This document shows positions 37,260 through 45,663 of a DNA stretch of 64,000 nucleotides, piece after piece. How positions within the stretch are numbered: the stretch's first letter is position 1; each line of letters begins with the position of its first letter. The translations under genes were made by a program, and so were the position numbers. Source of the stretch: Beijerinckia sp. 28-YEA-48 (GTDB taxonomy: Bacteria > Pseudomonadota > Alphaproteobacteria > Rhizobiales > Beijerinckiaceae); the NCBI RefSeq assembly GCF_900104955.1, contig NZ_FNSI01000001.1:5304001-5368000 (forward strand), read 5' to 3'. The notes beneath the pieces are model-generated. The model did no database searches and was not told the origin of the DNA. It saw only the letters and a program-made list of their open reading frames with translations.

Positions 37260-38288
37260 TCAGATCATGCGCTGGGCGGCCGGCGGCAGATAAGCGTCGG
37301 TATAGACACGCTCCGGCGTCAGGCGCTGGGGCAGGCCATAGGCTTCCTCGATGGTGCGGATGCAGAGGCCGAGCCGTTCCGGATCAACCGCCGAAATGCC
37401 GTTCTCCTTCATGCCCTTGCCGATCGGCATGATCTTCTTGACGTAATCGACGCGCTCGGTCTCGATCTTGAGATCGGTCAGCGGTTCGGCCGTAACGAGC
37501 ACTTTCAGCGAGTCCGTGGGGTCGCGGTAATATTCCACATAGGCGCGGAACAGGCCGGCCAAAGCGGCTTTTAGCGCTTGCGGATTGCGCTCGGCGAATT
37601 TGCGCGAGGCGACGAAACAGTTGGAATAGAGATCCAAGCCAGCGTCGCGATAGAAGAAGATGCGCTGTTTCGGGAAATCGATGCCGATGCGTTTCAGGCT
37701 CAACGCCGTACTGGAGGCATTGCCGGTGACGCCGGCGGCGCGTTTCTGCACCAGCATCGGCTCGCGCAGTTCGGGCGCGACCGAGAGCCAGGTGACTTTG
37801 CTGACATCGATGCCGGCGAATTTCGCATAGGCGGGGAAGAGCTGCCGGCCGACGTCGGATTCGGGCGCGGCGAGCGTGCCGCCTTCGATATCCTTGGGTG
37901 TTTTGATAGGGCCATCGGCCAGGACGGTCATGGCTACCTGATTGGTGTCCTCCAGAATGCCGACGATGATGAGATCAGCGTCCGGATTTTCCGCCATGAA
38001 TTTCAAAGTGGCGCTCATCTCGCCGGCGCCGAGATCGAAAACACCGCCGGCGATGTCGACAGGCAGGCGCCCCGAGCCGAAGCCGCGCGAGATGGAGACG
38101 TCGACGCCAGCGTCCTTGAAATAGCCCGCGTGCGAGGCCCGCAGCATGTAGGATTGGCCGCCCTGGAACGACCAGCCGGCGGTGAAGCGGACTTTCGGCA
38201 CGGCCTCCTGCGCGCGGGCAATCCAGGGCGCCGCGACCATGCCTGCTCCACCAAGGAGGGCTCCGCGCCGGGTCAACAAACCTGTCAT
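37260..38288 (-). CDS. ABC-type substrate-binding protein, SsuA/THI5-like
   Basis: A 342-residue binding protein starting at the ATG at 38288, with AGGAG upstream. The twin-arginine-type signal TRRGALLGGAGMVAAPWIARA precedes the mature part, so export may be by Tat. Family features include GWSFQGGQSYMLRASHAGYF and LGAGEMSATLKFM. It heads the transporter operon and follows a Rieske oxygenase gene by 19 bp, so oxygenase and importer are probably one transcript. The cargo is probably a small aromatic or sulfonated anion (inference). Confidence 0.88.
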   Translation of the reverse strand: MTGLLTRRGALLGGAGMVAAPWIARAQEAVPKVRFTAGWSFQGGQSYMLRASHAGYFKDAGVDVSISRGFGSGRLPVDIAGGVFDLGAGEMSATLKFMAENPDADLIIVGILEDTNQVAMTVLADGPIKTPKDIEGGTLAAPESDVGRQLFPAYAKFAGIDVSKVTWLSVAPELREPMLVQKRAAGVTGNASSTALSLKRIGIDFPKQRIFFYRDAGLDLYSNCFVASRKFAERNPQALKAALAGLFRAYVEYYRDPTDSLKVLVTAEPLTDLKIETERVDYVKKIMPIGKGMKENGISAVDPERLGLCIRTIEEAYGLPQRLTPERVYTDAYLPPAAQRMI

Positions 38289-38307
38289 CGTTGTCTCCTT
38301 TGGGCGC

Positions 38308-39357
38308 TCAAGCGCCGGCAAGCTCGGTTTCTTCGGTCACTTCTTGGGCTACGGGCGGCATCGATTTGCTCCGCAGATCGTCGCAGATCGAGCGGATCAA
38401 CTTACGCATCAGCAGGCCGGGACGATCGCTGGCCATATGTTCTTCCTCGCCTTCGGAGGACTCGAAGGGCACGTTCGGATCGGTCGATTCGAGGATGGCC
38501 TTGTCTTCGAGCGTCACCATGCGGTCGAAGGCGATCACCTCGGCGGTGGAGACCTGCTCTTCCGTGTCGTTGCGCAAAACGAATTGGTTGAAGCGCGTGT
38601 TGCGGTCGCCGATCGGCGTCAGCGCCGTCACCAGAATGTTCTTCAAGCCGTTGGGATAGGCGATCTCGGTGACCCGGAAGAACGGCACGTAATAGCGGCC
38701 GGTGGTCATGCGCACGGTCGTCGCTTCGGTTGTGTGTAGGGAGACACGCAGCCCTTCGGGATTGCGCACGGCCGGTCGGCTGCGCGCCACGAAGCCATCG
38801 TCCAGGATCTCGATGATTGGCAGGTTTGGAACGGGATCGGTGCTGCCGAAGCTGGTGGCATGCACAAACGAGAGATGCGCGGCGTCGAACTCGTTTTCCA
38901 TGATGCGCAGCGGCGCACAGGCCCAATCCTCGGAGAATTCGAAAACCTGGCGGAAGCTTGGATCGCCATAGGATGCGACGGTGGGGATATCGAAGGCTGG
39001 TTCGTCGAGGCAGACCCAGACCTGGCCATAGCGCGCGGCGCAGTGGTAGGCGCGGGCACGGATGGCGCGCTGGCGGGGCGTGGTTTCTTGCGGGATCAGT
39101 TTGCAGGTGCCTTCGCCGTCAAAGGCCCAGCCGTGATAGGGGCAGACGATGTGGCCGTTCTCAAGAGTGCCGAGCGAGAGTTTGGCGGTGCGATGCGGGC
39201 AGCGGTCTTGCACCGCATGAGGTTTTCCATCGAGATCCTTCCAGACGACGATGTCTTCGCCAAGGAGACGGAATGGCTGCGGCTTTTCTGTGAGATCGGA
39301 AACGGGAAACAGGCAATGCCAGAAGCGCCTGAGCATCGGTTCCTGCGTCATCAACAT
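38308..39357 (-). CDS. Rieske non-haem iron oxygenase, large subunit (second subtype)
   Basis: A 349-residue oxygenase alpha subunit. The ATG at 39357 is chosen because GAGG lies 6 nt upstream and it aligns the ligands with those of its paralogue at 40785; ATGs at 39360 and 39375 are open. Rieske ligands are C53, H55, C72 and H75 (CPHRT, CPYHGW) and mononuclear iron ligands D158, H161 and H166 (FDAAHLSFVH). The C-terminus has the shared ILESTDP and SDRPGLLMR. It is transcribed away from a TauD-type gene across a 468-bp region that holds two copies of a 46-bp repeat. No partner reductase is nearby. Confidence 0.88.
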   Translation of the reverse strand: MLMTQEPMLRRFWHCLFPVSDLTEKPQPFRLLGEDIVVWKDLDGKPHAVQDRCPHRTAKLSLGTLENGHIVCPYHGWAFDGEGTCKLIPQETTPRQRAIRARAYHCAARYGQVWVCLDEPAFDIPTVASYGDPSFRQVFEFSEDWACAPLRIMENEFDAAHLSFVHATSFGSTDPVPNLPIIEILDDGFVARSRPAVRNPEGLRVSLHTTEATTVRMTTGRYYVPFFRVTEIAYPNGLKNILVTALTPIGDRNTRFNQFVLRNDTEEQVSTAEVIAFDRMVTLEDKAILESTDPNVPFESSEGEEEHMASDRPGLLMRKLIRSICDDLRSKSMPPVAQEVTEETELAGA

Positions 39358-39423
39358 CATGTACCTCAATTGCATGGGGGCCTGAGCGACGAACGTTCCG
39401 CATCATTCACGCAAGCACGAGAT

Positions 39424-39469
39424 GCGCCAATAATCGCGGCCTTATGCGACCCATAAGCTTGATCTCATG
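39424..39469. repeat. 46-bp direct repeat, copy 1, with perfect CTTATG-N5-CATAAG dyad
   Basis: This copy carries a perfect 6-bp inverted repeat (CTTATG 39441-39446, CATAAG 39452-39457). By hand alignment it matches copy 2 at 35 of 46 positions with no gaps. The symmetry and spacing are compatible with a LysR-type T-N11-A site. Confidence 0.65.
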
Positions 39470-39641
39470 CAGGAAGATGTGACTGCCTATCCTGCTCAGC
39501 GATGCAGCCTGTTGCGCGCAACGCATGCGGATCTCAGCCGAGCAGCCCAGAAAGAAGGCAGTCGCAGCTTTGAAATGATCCACAGCGCGCGTGCGATAGA
39601 AATTGAAGAATGACGTGAGGCGTCTGAATTCTAGCCAGCGC

Positions 39642-39687
39642 GTGCCGATAATCGCCGTCTTATGCGTTCTATAAGGCTTATCCCATG
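39642..39687. repeat. 46-bp direct repeat, copy 2, with CTTATG-N5-TATAAG dyad
   Basis: Copy 2 lies 218 bp after copy 1 in the same orientation. Its dyad (CTTATG 39659-39664, TATAAG 39670-39675) has one mismatch. The ends (GTGCCGATAATCG and CCCATG) are conserved with copy 1. Confidence 0.65.
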
Positions 39688-39825
39688 GGACCGCGTGTCG
39701 GGCACGATCATGATGCGTGTGGTGGCGATAGCAAGGATGAGCTGGACTCATCGGTCGGGGCTGCCGGGATGCTTGTCGAGATTCTTGCCGTTTGAAGCTC
39801 AATTCCCCTTGGAAAGGAGGCCGCG

Positions 39826-40713
39826 ATGGCCGCGGATTTACCAGACCTGAAGACGCAATGGCTGAAGGATGGGTTTGCCGTCGAGATTCTCGATCTCGAT
39901 TTACCGACCGCGCGTGAAGCGGAACTGCTGGCGTTCGATGAGATCTGTCGGCGTCAGGCGGTCGTCGTCGTCCGGAATCAGGATCTCAGCCCCGCGCAGG
40001 TCATGGAGGTTTCCAGCCGGCTCGGTCGCGTCAGTCCGCAAAATTATACCGGGCCGCATCCGGATTTCCCCGGCATCTCGATCCTGTCGAACAAGAAAGT
40101 AGATGGAAAATATATCGGCGTGCGCGACGCCGGTCGCAATTGGCATACTGATGGCACGACCTATGCGAAGCTTGGACTGCGTACCATGCTCTATGGCGTC
40201 GAATGCCCGGACGAAGGCTCGGATACGCTGATCGCCGATGCGGCGGCTGCTTTCGAGGCTCTGCCAGCTGAGCGCCAGGCGGAATTGGAAAAGCTCAGTA
40301 TCGTCCATAACCGCGCGCATCTGATTCTGAAGTACAGCCGCTCGGCGCTGTCGCCGGAGGAGTTGGCGCGGATGCAGGATGTCATCCATCCGATTGTGGT
40401 GAAAAGCGATGTGGATGGGCGCAAGTCACTCTTTATCACTAATGGATCGACCAAGCGCATAGATGGCATGGAGGAGGAGGCGAGCTGGGCGCTGGTCCAG
40501 GAACTGATGGATCATTGTACCCAGCCGCAATTTGTCTATGCCCATAAATGGCGCGCGGGCGACTGCCTGATTTGGAATGATGTCGGCACGCTGCATTCGG
40601 CCACGCCTTACGACGAGGAGAAATATATCCGCCTCGTCTATCGCACCTGGATGCGGCCGTTCGAGGTGGCAGCTGTCACATCCGAGGTCGAGGCTGCGTT
40701 ACAGCACCATTGA
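39826..40713 (+). CDS. TauD/TfdA-family 2-oxoglutarate-dependent dioxygenase
   Basis: A 295-residue Fe(II)/2OG dioxygenase with AAAGGAGG upstream. Iron ligands are H107 and D109 (NWHTDGTTY) and H257 (TLHSATPYD); the 2OG carboxylate is probably held by R269 or R273 (IRLVYRTW). Family members hydroxylate taurine, 2,4-D, alkyl sulfates or related anions, often releasing sulfite or an aldehyde. It diverges from one Rieske gene and converges on another, with a terminator between. The substrate is not known. Confidence 0.9.
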   Translation: MAADLPDLKTQWLKDGFAVEILDLDLPTAREAELLAFDEICRRQAVVVVRNQDLSPAQVMEVSSRLGRVSPQNYTGPHPDFPGISILSNKKVDGKYIGVRDAGRNWHTDGTTYAKLGLRTMLYGVECPDEGSDTLIADAAAAFEALPAERQAELEKLSIVHNRAHLILKYSRSALSPEELARMQDVIHPIVVKSDVDGRKSLFITNGSTKRIDGMEEEASWALVQELMDHCTQPQFVYAHKWRAGDCLIWNDVGTLHSATPYDEEKYIRLVYRTWMRPFEVAAVTSEVEAALQHH

Positions 40714-40737
40714 TTTTGCCGGCAAGAATTCATGAAT

Positions 40738-40763
40738 AAAGGCGGGGCTTGGCCCCGCCTTTT
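40738..40763. terminator. Bidirectional Rho-independent terminator between convergent genes
   Basis: AAAGGCGGGGC (40738-40748), loop TTG, then GCCCCGCCTTTT (40752-40763). The GC-rich stem has A/T tracts on both sides, so it can stop transcription of the TauD-type gene on the + strand and of the Rieske gene on the - strand. Confidence 0.9.
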
Positions 40764-40784
40764 GCGTTGAAAGGGACCGGCAGA

Positions 40785-41798
40785 TCAGGCCGGGACTTCC
40801 TCTTCGCCATGTTCCTTCATCAGGTCGAGCAGGCGACGGCGCATGATCATGCCCGGCCGATCAGACGGCATGTGCATTTCTATGCGTCGGCTCATGTCGA
40901 CGATGGCGTCAGGTGAGGTCGATTCGAGGATTTCGCGGTCTTCGACCAGTATGGCCGCATCCCAGTCGATCAACTCCTGGGTCGTGCAGCTCGCTTCGTC
41001 GTCGTTGCGGAACAGGATCTGGACGACCTGGATCGATTTGTCGTCGATCGGCGTGGCGCAATTCATGATGATGTGACGCAGGCCGGAAGGATATTCCATG
41101 TCGAGCCGGCGCGAGAAGGGCACGAACCAGCGGTTGCGCATGTGCCGCTTGGTATAAGGTTCGTTGCTGCCGGTGACACGCACCGCATGGGGCGGGTTGA
41201 CGACGGTGACGATGGTTTCCGCCTCAAACCCCCAGTCCTTCTCGGTGATCTCGTATTTCTCCGGCTTGGGCTGGTTGATGTCGCCGAACGTGCCTTTGTG
41301 AACGAAGGCGAAATGGGAATTGTCGAAGGAGTTTTCCATCAGCCGCAGCGACGAGGTTTGCCATACGTCATAGAACTGGTGGATGCGGCGCCAGCCGGGC
41401 AGGCTTTCTTCCTCGAATTCGGGGATCGGCTGGAGTGGTTCCTCAAGAGCGACCCACACGTAGCCGTAACGTTCCGCCGTGCGATAGCCCTTCACCTTGC
41501 AGTCGGGTAGCGCCTGTTCGGGTGGAAACTGCGGAATGGCAACGAGATTGCCGTCGCGATCATATTCCCAACCGTGATAACCGCAGACCAGATTGCCGTT
41601 CTTCATCCAGCCTTTCGATAGTTTCGCGGTGCGATGGCAGCAGCGGTCCTCCAGGCAGCCGGTCTTGCCCTGCGCATCAAGGAAGATCACCAGCTTTTCG
41701 CCGAGCAGAACGAATGGCTTCGGCCCGTCCTTCAGGGACTCGACCGCGACGGTCGCGTACCAGAATTTGCGGAAAACATTCTGTTTCGTCACCAGCAT
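40785..41798 (-). CDS. Rieske non-haem iron oxygenase, large subunit (second subtype)
   Basis: A 337-residue oxygenase alpha subunit paralogous to that at 38308: Rieske ligands C53, H55, C72 and H75 (CCHRT, CGYHGW) occupy identical positions, and iron ligands are D159, H162 and H167 (FDNSHFAFVH). Both share ILEST and HMPSDRPGMIMR near the end. It follows the LysR gene by 59 bp on the same strand and may be co-transcribed with it. Electron donors are absent from the window. Confidence 0.9.
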   Translation of the reverse strand: MLVTKQNVFRKFWYATVAVESLKDGPKPFVLLGEKLVIFLDAQGKTGCLEDRCCHRTAKLSKGWMKNGNLVCGYHGWEYDRDGNLVAIPQFPPEQALPDCKVKGYRTAERYGYVWVALEEPLQPIPEFEEESLPGWRRIHQFYDVWQTSSLRLMENSFDNSHFAFVHKGTFGDINQPKPEKYEITEKDWGFEAETIVTVVNPPHAVRVTGSNEPYTKRHMRNRWFVPFSRRLDMEYPSGLRHIIMNCATPIDDKSIQVVQILFRNDDEASCTTQELIDWDAAILVEDREILESTSPDAIVDMSRRIEMHMPSDRPGMIMRRRLLDLMKEHGEEEVPA

Positions 41799-41857
41799 TG
41801 AAGAGGCTCCAGATTAGTGCTGTGGGGCCTGGCCATGCCGATTGGCTGCCGCAGCCT

Positions 41858-42895
41858 TCATCTGGGAGTAAAGGCCTTGCGCCCGTGAGCCGCCATCTGC
41901 TGCGCCATTATGGGGGCCATCACCGGAGACTTATGCAAGGCGGGCTGAATGGCCGGCGGCGTGTCAATGGCGCGGATTTCAGCCGCAACCTTGCGAACCA
42001 TGTCGCGCAGCCAACGTTCGAAAGCGGAATTATGGGCCCGCTCGTGCCACAGCATATAGAATTTCATCCGCCCCAGCTCCGGTGGTGCGCCAAGGATAGA
42101 AAACGGCATGAAGGAGGCGAGATGTTCGGCGAACGGCCTGGCGGTGGTGAACAGCAGGTCGGCGCGCGACAGCACGTAGGGGATCATCGAATATTCGGGA
42201 ACGGAAATGGCGATGTTGCGCTGGCGATGCATCTGCGCCAGCCGGCCGTCAATCGGGCTCCAATGCATCACCGCTGTCGGTGTCGGCGAAACATGTGCTT
42301 GTTCCATATAGTCATCAAGGTCGATGGCGGCTTTCTTGGCGAGCGGATGGGACGATCGCGTCATGCAGACGATGTCGGTTTCCATCAGGGGCGCGATACG
42401 CAGATCTTCCGCGGGCGAAGGCCAGTTGCCGATGATGAGATCGACTTCGCCGCTTTCGAGGCGGCGCGACAGCGTGCCGTCTCCCGGCACGCTGCAGAAT
42501 TCCAGTTGGACGCCGGGTGCTTCTTTTCGCAGCAATTCGACCAGGCGCGGCACGAACAGCACCGACAGGCCATTTGAAGCGACGATGCGTACATGGCGGC
42601 GGGCGATCTTGGGCTGGATCTCGTCACGCCAGGTGGCGATCTGCTCAAACCCGGCAAGCGTTGCATCGACCGTGTCGGATATTTCGACGGCGCGGGCGGT
42701 CGGCACCAGGCTGTTGCCGCTGCGCACCAAGAGCTGATCGCCAATGATTTCGCGCAGTTGACGCAAGGTGGCGCTGACGGCTGGCTGGCTCTGGCCGAGC
42801 CGGTCGGCGACGCGGGAAACGCTGCGTTCCTGCAGCAGCAGCTGCAAGACGCGCAGTAGGCGAATGTCGAGTTCCCGTCGTCCCAGTACGCTCAT
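41858..42895 (-). CDS. LysR-family transcriptional regulator
   Basis: A 345-residue LysR protein. The N-terminal winged helix is clear: LRVLQLLLQERSVSRVADRL, GQSQPAVSATLRQLREIIGD, then LLVRSGNSLVPTARA. The effector domain starts at HVRIVASNGLSVLFVPRLVE and contains GEVDLIIGNW. It diverges from the 2OG-oxygenase operon at 43087 and lies next to a Rieske gene. Repeats of GCATAAGC in its own upstream region and related dyads at 39424-39687 suggest it controls the surrounding catabolic genes. The inducer is unknown, probably an aromatic acid. Confidence 0.9.
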   Translation of the reverse strand: MSVLGRRELDIRLLRVLQLLLQERSVSRVADRLGQSQPAVSATLRQLREIIGDQLLVRSGNSLVPTARAVEISDTVDATLAGFEQIATWRDEIQPKIARRHVRIVASNGLSVLFVPRLVELLRKEAPGVQLEFCSVPGDGTLSRRLESGEVDLIIGNWPSPAEDLRIAPLMETDIVCMTRSSHPLAKKAAIDLDDYMEQAHVSPTPTAVMHWSPIDGRLAQMHRQRNIAISVPEYSMIPYVLSRADLLFTTARPFAEHLASFMPFSILGAPPELGRMKFYMLWHERAHNSAFERWLRDMVRKVAAEIRAIDTPPAIQPALHKSPVMAPIMAQQMAAHGRKAFTPR

Positions 42896-42971
42896 GGTCC
42901 GGTCTCCGTGCCTCGTTTGGAATCATTATGCATTTGCGATGCCAATCGAGACACGAATGGTTCGCTGCCAA

Positions 42972-43010
42972 GCATAAGCTCGCGAAACGCCGGCATAAGC
43001 AGCGGCTTAT
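42972..43010. promoter_or_regulatory. LysR autoregulatory/divergent operator candidate with GCATAAGC repeats
   Basis: GCATAAGC occurs at 42972-42979 and again at 42993-43000, exactly 21 bp apart (two helical turns). The second copy also forms an inverted repeat with GCTTAT at 43005-43010 (ATAAGC-AGCG-GCTTAT). It lies between lysR and the divergent 2OG-oxygenase operon. The same GCATAAG/CTTATGC half-site is present in the 39424-39687 repeats. Confidence 0.55.
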
Positions 43011-43086
43011 CGCGACATATGCCGAGCGCTGATGGGCGCTGGCCGAAGGCCGTGGTGTGTTTTGGCATCAGCCATCAGGACACCGA

Positions 43087-44094
43087 ATGCATCTCTACGA
43101 ACCGCCGAAAGCCCCGCAGTCCATTCCCTTGATCGATCTGTCGCGAGCCGGAGACGAAGCCGGTGAGAGGGCGGTTGCCTGGGATATCCATCGCGCCTGT
43201 CGTGAGACCGGTTTCTTCTACATCACCGGTCATGGCGTATCGGCGGCGCTGGTGGCGCAGCACTTTCAATTCGCTAAAGCGTTTTTCGATCTGCCGCTTG
43301 AGCGCAAGATGGCGATCCATATGAAGCAGTCTCCGACGACGGCGGGTTACGAGCCGATCGGTGGCCAAGTGCTCGACAGCCAGGACGACAAGGCGGAAGC
43401 GGCGCCGCCGGATCTCAAGGAAAGTTTCTATTGCGGCATGGAGCTGCCGGACGATCACCCTTGGGCGATCAAACGCATCCGTAACTTTGGCCACAACCAA
43501 TGGCCGGACGAGCTGCCGGAATTTCGCGCACATATGGTTAGTTATTGGGCGCAGATGCGGGCGTTGGGCGATCGGCTGCTTGCTTTGCTGGCATTGTCGC
43601 TCTATCTGCCTGCCGATTGGTTTGCATCGTCCTTCGATATGCCGTCGGGCACCGTGCGGCTGATCAAATATCCGCCGCAGCCGGCGCAGGCGCTGTTCAA
43701 CCAGATTGGCGCCGGCGCCCACACCGATTGGGGTGGCGTGACCATCCTGGCGCAGGATGCGACGGGCGGGCTTGAGGTCCGCAACGCCGCCGGCGCGTGG
43801 ATTGAAGCGCCGCCGGTGGAAGGCTCCTTCGTCATCAATCTCGGCGACCTCATGGCGCGCTGGACCAACGGACTCTACAATTCGAACTTTCATCGGGTGA
43901 AAAACAATCGCAGCGGGCAGGATCGCTATTCGGCACCGTTCTTTTACACGGCGCGCCCCGATGCGCTGATCGATGCGGTGCCGGGCAGCATCACCGAGGC
44001 GCATCCGCGCCGGTTCGAAGCCTGTACGGCCTATGATCATATGGCGGAAATGTTCCGACGTTCCTATGGCTATGCGCCGAAGGCTGTGTCATGA
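43087..44094 (+). CDS. 2OG-Fe(II) oxygenase, isopenicillin-N-synthase-like
   Basis: A 335-residue protein; the ATG at 43087 has AGGA 7 nt upstream. The DIOX_N part opens with SIPLIDLSRAGDEAG and GFFYITGHGV. Iron ligands are H212, D214 (GAHTDWGG) and H269 (NSNFHRV), and the 2OG-binding RxS motif is R280/S282 (RYSAPFF). It overlaps the following VOC gene by 4 bp (ATGA) and leads an operon that continues into an ABC importer. It probably hydroxylates or desaturates the imported compound; the substrate is unknown. Confidence 0.9.
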   Translation: MHLYEPPKAPQSIPLIDLSRAGDEAGERAVAWDIHRACRETGFFYITGHGVSAALVAQHFQFAKAFFDLPLERKMAIHMKQSPTTAGYEPIGGQVLDSQDDKAEAAPPDLKESFYCGMELPDDHPWAIKRIRNFGHNQWPDELPEFRAHMVSYWAQMRALGDRLLALLALSLYLPADWFASSFDMPSGTVRLIKYPPQPAQALFNQIGAGAHTDWGGVTILAQDATGGLEVRNAAGAWIEAPPVEGSFVINLGDLMARWTNGLYNSNFHRVKNNRSGQDRYSAPFFYTARPDALIDAVPGSITEAHPRRFEACTAYDHMAEMFRRSYGYAPKAVS

Positions 44095-44567
44095 GCCCCC
44101 GCGCGCGCATCGCTTATGTCAACATTCTGGCGCGCGAGCCCGATCGTCTCGCGGCGTTTTATACAAGCCTGTTCGGCTTTCCTGAGATCGAGGCGCATCG
44201 TTCGCCGATCTACCGCTGCCTCGATGCGCATGGTATCGAGCTCGGGTTCAATGCGCCGCAGGCCTATGAGCTGCTGGGCATCGCCGATCGGCAAGACGAT
44301 GGGCAAGCCGAGGTGCGCGCGCCGGTGCGCGCCTATTTCACCATCGAAGTCAGCGAGGCCGCGATGGTCGATGCCACGGCGGCGCGCGTGGTCGGTGCGG
44401 GTGGGCTGGTCGTCAAAGCGCCCTACGATACCTATTACAACGCCCGCCAGGCGGTACTCGAAGATCCGGAAGGCAATATTTTCCGCGTCAATTGTCGCGT
44501 CGGCCCGCGCACGCCCTGGGCCGAGATCGAGAAAAGCGGCGCGCTGCCTTTCAGCGTGACGACATGA
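44091..44567 (+). CDS. VOC-superfamily protein (glyoxalase-like)
   Basis: A 158-residue VOC protein whose start overlaps the stop of the 2OG oxygenase gene. It begins RIAYVNILAREPDRLAAFYT, the usual first strand and helix, and contains LEDPEGNIFRVNCRVG near the C-terminus, where the usual Glu ligand is replaced (FRVN), and the first ligand position is Asn (YVNIL). It may therefore not bind metal in the standard way. Its coupling to the oxygenase suggests action on the oxygenase product. Confidence 0.8.
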   Translation: MSPRARIAYVNILAREPDRLAAFYTSLFGFPEIEAHRSPIYRCLDAHGIELGFNAPQAYELLGIADRQDDGQAEVRAPVRAYFTIEVSEAAMVDATAARVVGAGGLVVKAPYDTYYNARQAVLEDPEGNIFRVNCRVGPRTPWAEIEKSGALPFSVTT

Positions 44568-44628
44568 CGGTTGCTGCGCCAGCGACGCTGGCACGTGCGT
44601 TGCTTTCCATCTTTCAAAGGAGTCATCC

Positions 44629-45630
44629 ATGATCCAGGCTGTGGTCAGTGCTGTCGTTCGCCATCTTGTCGCGGCGACTGTTGTTCTTGGTGCTGGCGCC
44701 GGTGCGCACGCGGCCGAGAAGGTTATTTATATGAACGACTGGCTGCCGGGCGGTGACAAGGCCATTCCCTTCTATGCGTTGGAGAAGGGTCTGTTTGCAG
44801 CCGAAGGGCTTGATGTCACCATTCAGTCGGCGCGCGGCTCGTCGGAAGTGGTGACGCGCATCGCCACTGGCACGGCCGATGTCGGCAGCGGTGGCCTTGC
44901 GGCTTTCCTGCAGGCCAAGGCCCAGGGCGATGTGCCGGTCACGGTGGTGGCCAGCGCCTTTCCCGTGCAGCCCGATGCGACCTTCACGGTTGAGGGATCG
45001 GGTGTGACCTCACTGAAAGATCTTGTCGGCAAGAAAGTGGCGACGGCGACGTTCACGTCGTCCAACGTGATCTGGCCGTTGATCCTCGCCAACAATGGCA
45101 TTGATGAGAAGAAGATCACCTTGATCAAAGTCGATCCGGCGGCGCTGGTGCCGATGCTCGCCACGGGCCAGGTCGATGCGACGATCAACTGGACCACCGC
45201 TTCGCCGCCCTTCGTGCGGGCGCTGAACGAAACCGGCAAGAAGCTGAAGATGCTGCCGTGGTCGGAATATGGCTACGATGGCTATGGCTATTCGGTTTTC
45301 GCCTCCAACAAGGCGATCAAGGAGCGGCCGGAGGTGGTGCGCAAGGTCGTGAAAGCCTGGCTGAAGGCGGCGCAGATGGCGCTGGCGGATCCCAAGGACG
45401 TCGCTCGCTCGATGAAAGTGCAGTTCCCGGAAATGGACGCCAAGCTGGTCGAAGAGCAGTTCCTGACGATCGTGCCGCTGCTCGACAATGCGATCACCAA
45501 GGCGGAAGGGCTTGGCACTTTGGAGCCGAAACGCTTGGCCACGACCTGGGAATGGACGGCGAAGTCGCAGAACATTCCGCTCGACAAGGTCGATCCGGAA
45601 AAGACGGTCGATCGGTCGTTTCTCCAGTAA
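44629..45630 (+). CDS. ABC-type substrate-binding protein, NMT1/THI5-like
   Basis: A 333-residue binding protein with AAAGGAG 6 nt before the ATG. The signal peptide (HLVAATVVLGAGAGAHA) is followed by VIYMNDWLPGGDKAIPFYAL and EKGLFAAEGLDVTIQ, the N-terminal pattern of the THI5/NMT1 group. It follows the oxygenase/VOC pair by 61 bp and precedes its ATPase and permease. The ligand could be a pyrimidine-like or sulfonated compound; sequence alone does not decide. Confidence 0.88.
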   Translation: MIQAVVSAVVRHLVAATVVLGAGAGAHAAEKVIYMNDWLPGGDKAIPFYALEKGLFAAEGLDVTIQSARGSSEVVTRIATGTADVGSGGLAAFLQAKAQGDVPVTVVASAFPVQPDATFTVEGSGVTSLKDLVGKKVATATFTSSNVIWPLILANNGIDEKKITLIKVDPAALVPMLATGQVDATINWTTASPPFVRALNETGKKLKMLPWSEYGYDGYGYSVFASNKAIKERPEVVRKVVKAWLKAAQMALADPKDVARSMKVQFPEMDAKLVEEQFLTIVPLLDNAITKAEGLGTLEPKRLATTWEWTAKSQNIPLDKVDPEKTVDRSFLQ

Positions 45631-45663
45631 GGCGCGGACGATGATGCGCGGGATGATTGGATA

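Larger units (their letters stand above)
39358..39825. promoter_or_regulatory. 468-bp divergent control region between Rieske and TauD-type genes
   Basis: No convincing gene lies here. The region holds two 46-bp imperfect direct repeats (39424-39469 and 39642-39687), each with a CTTATG-N5-(C/T)ATAAG dyad, and an AAAGGAGG ribosome site for the gene at 39826. The first copy lies 67 bp from the Rieske start, the second 139 bp from the TauD-type start. The arrangement suits one regulator, most simply the LysR protein at 41858, serving both directions. Confidence 0.6.

Noticed and set aside
39407..39802. 131-codon - strand open frame in the Rieske/TauD control region
   Set aside because: There is no ribosome site, no domain and atypical composition; it spans both 46-bp repeats, which look regulatory.
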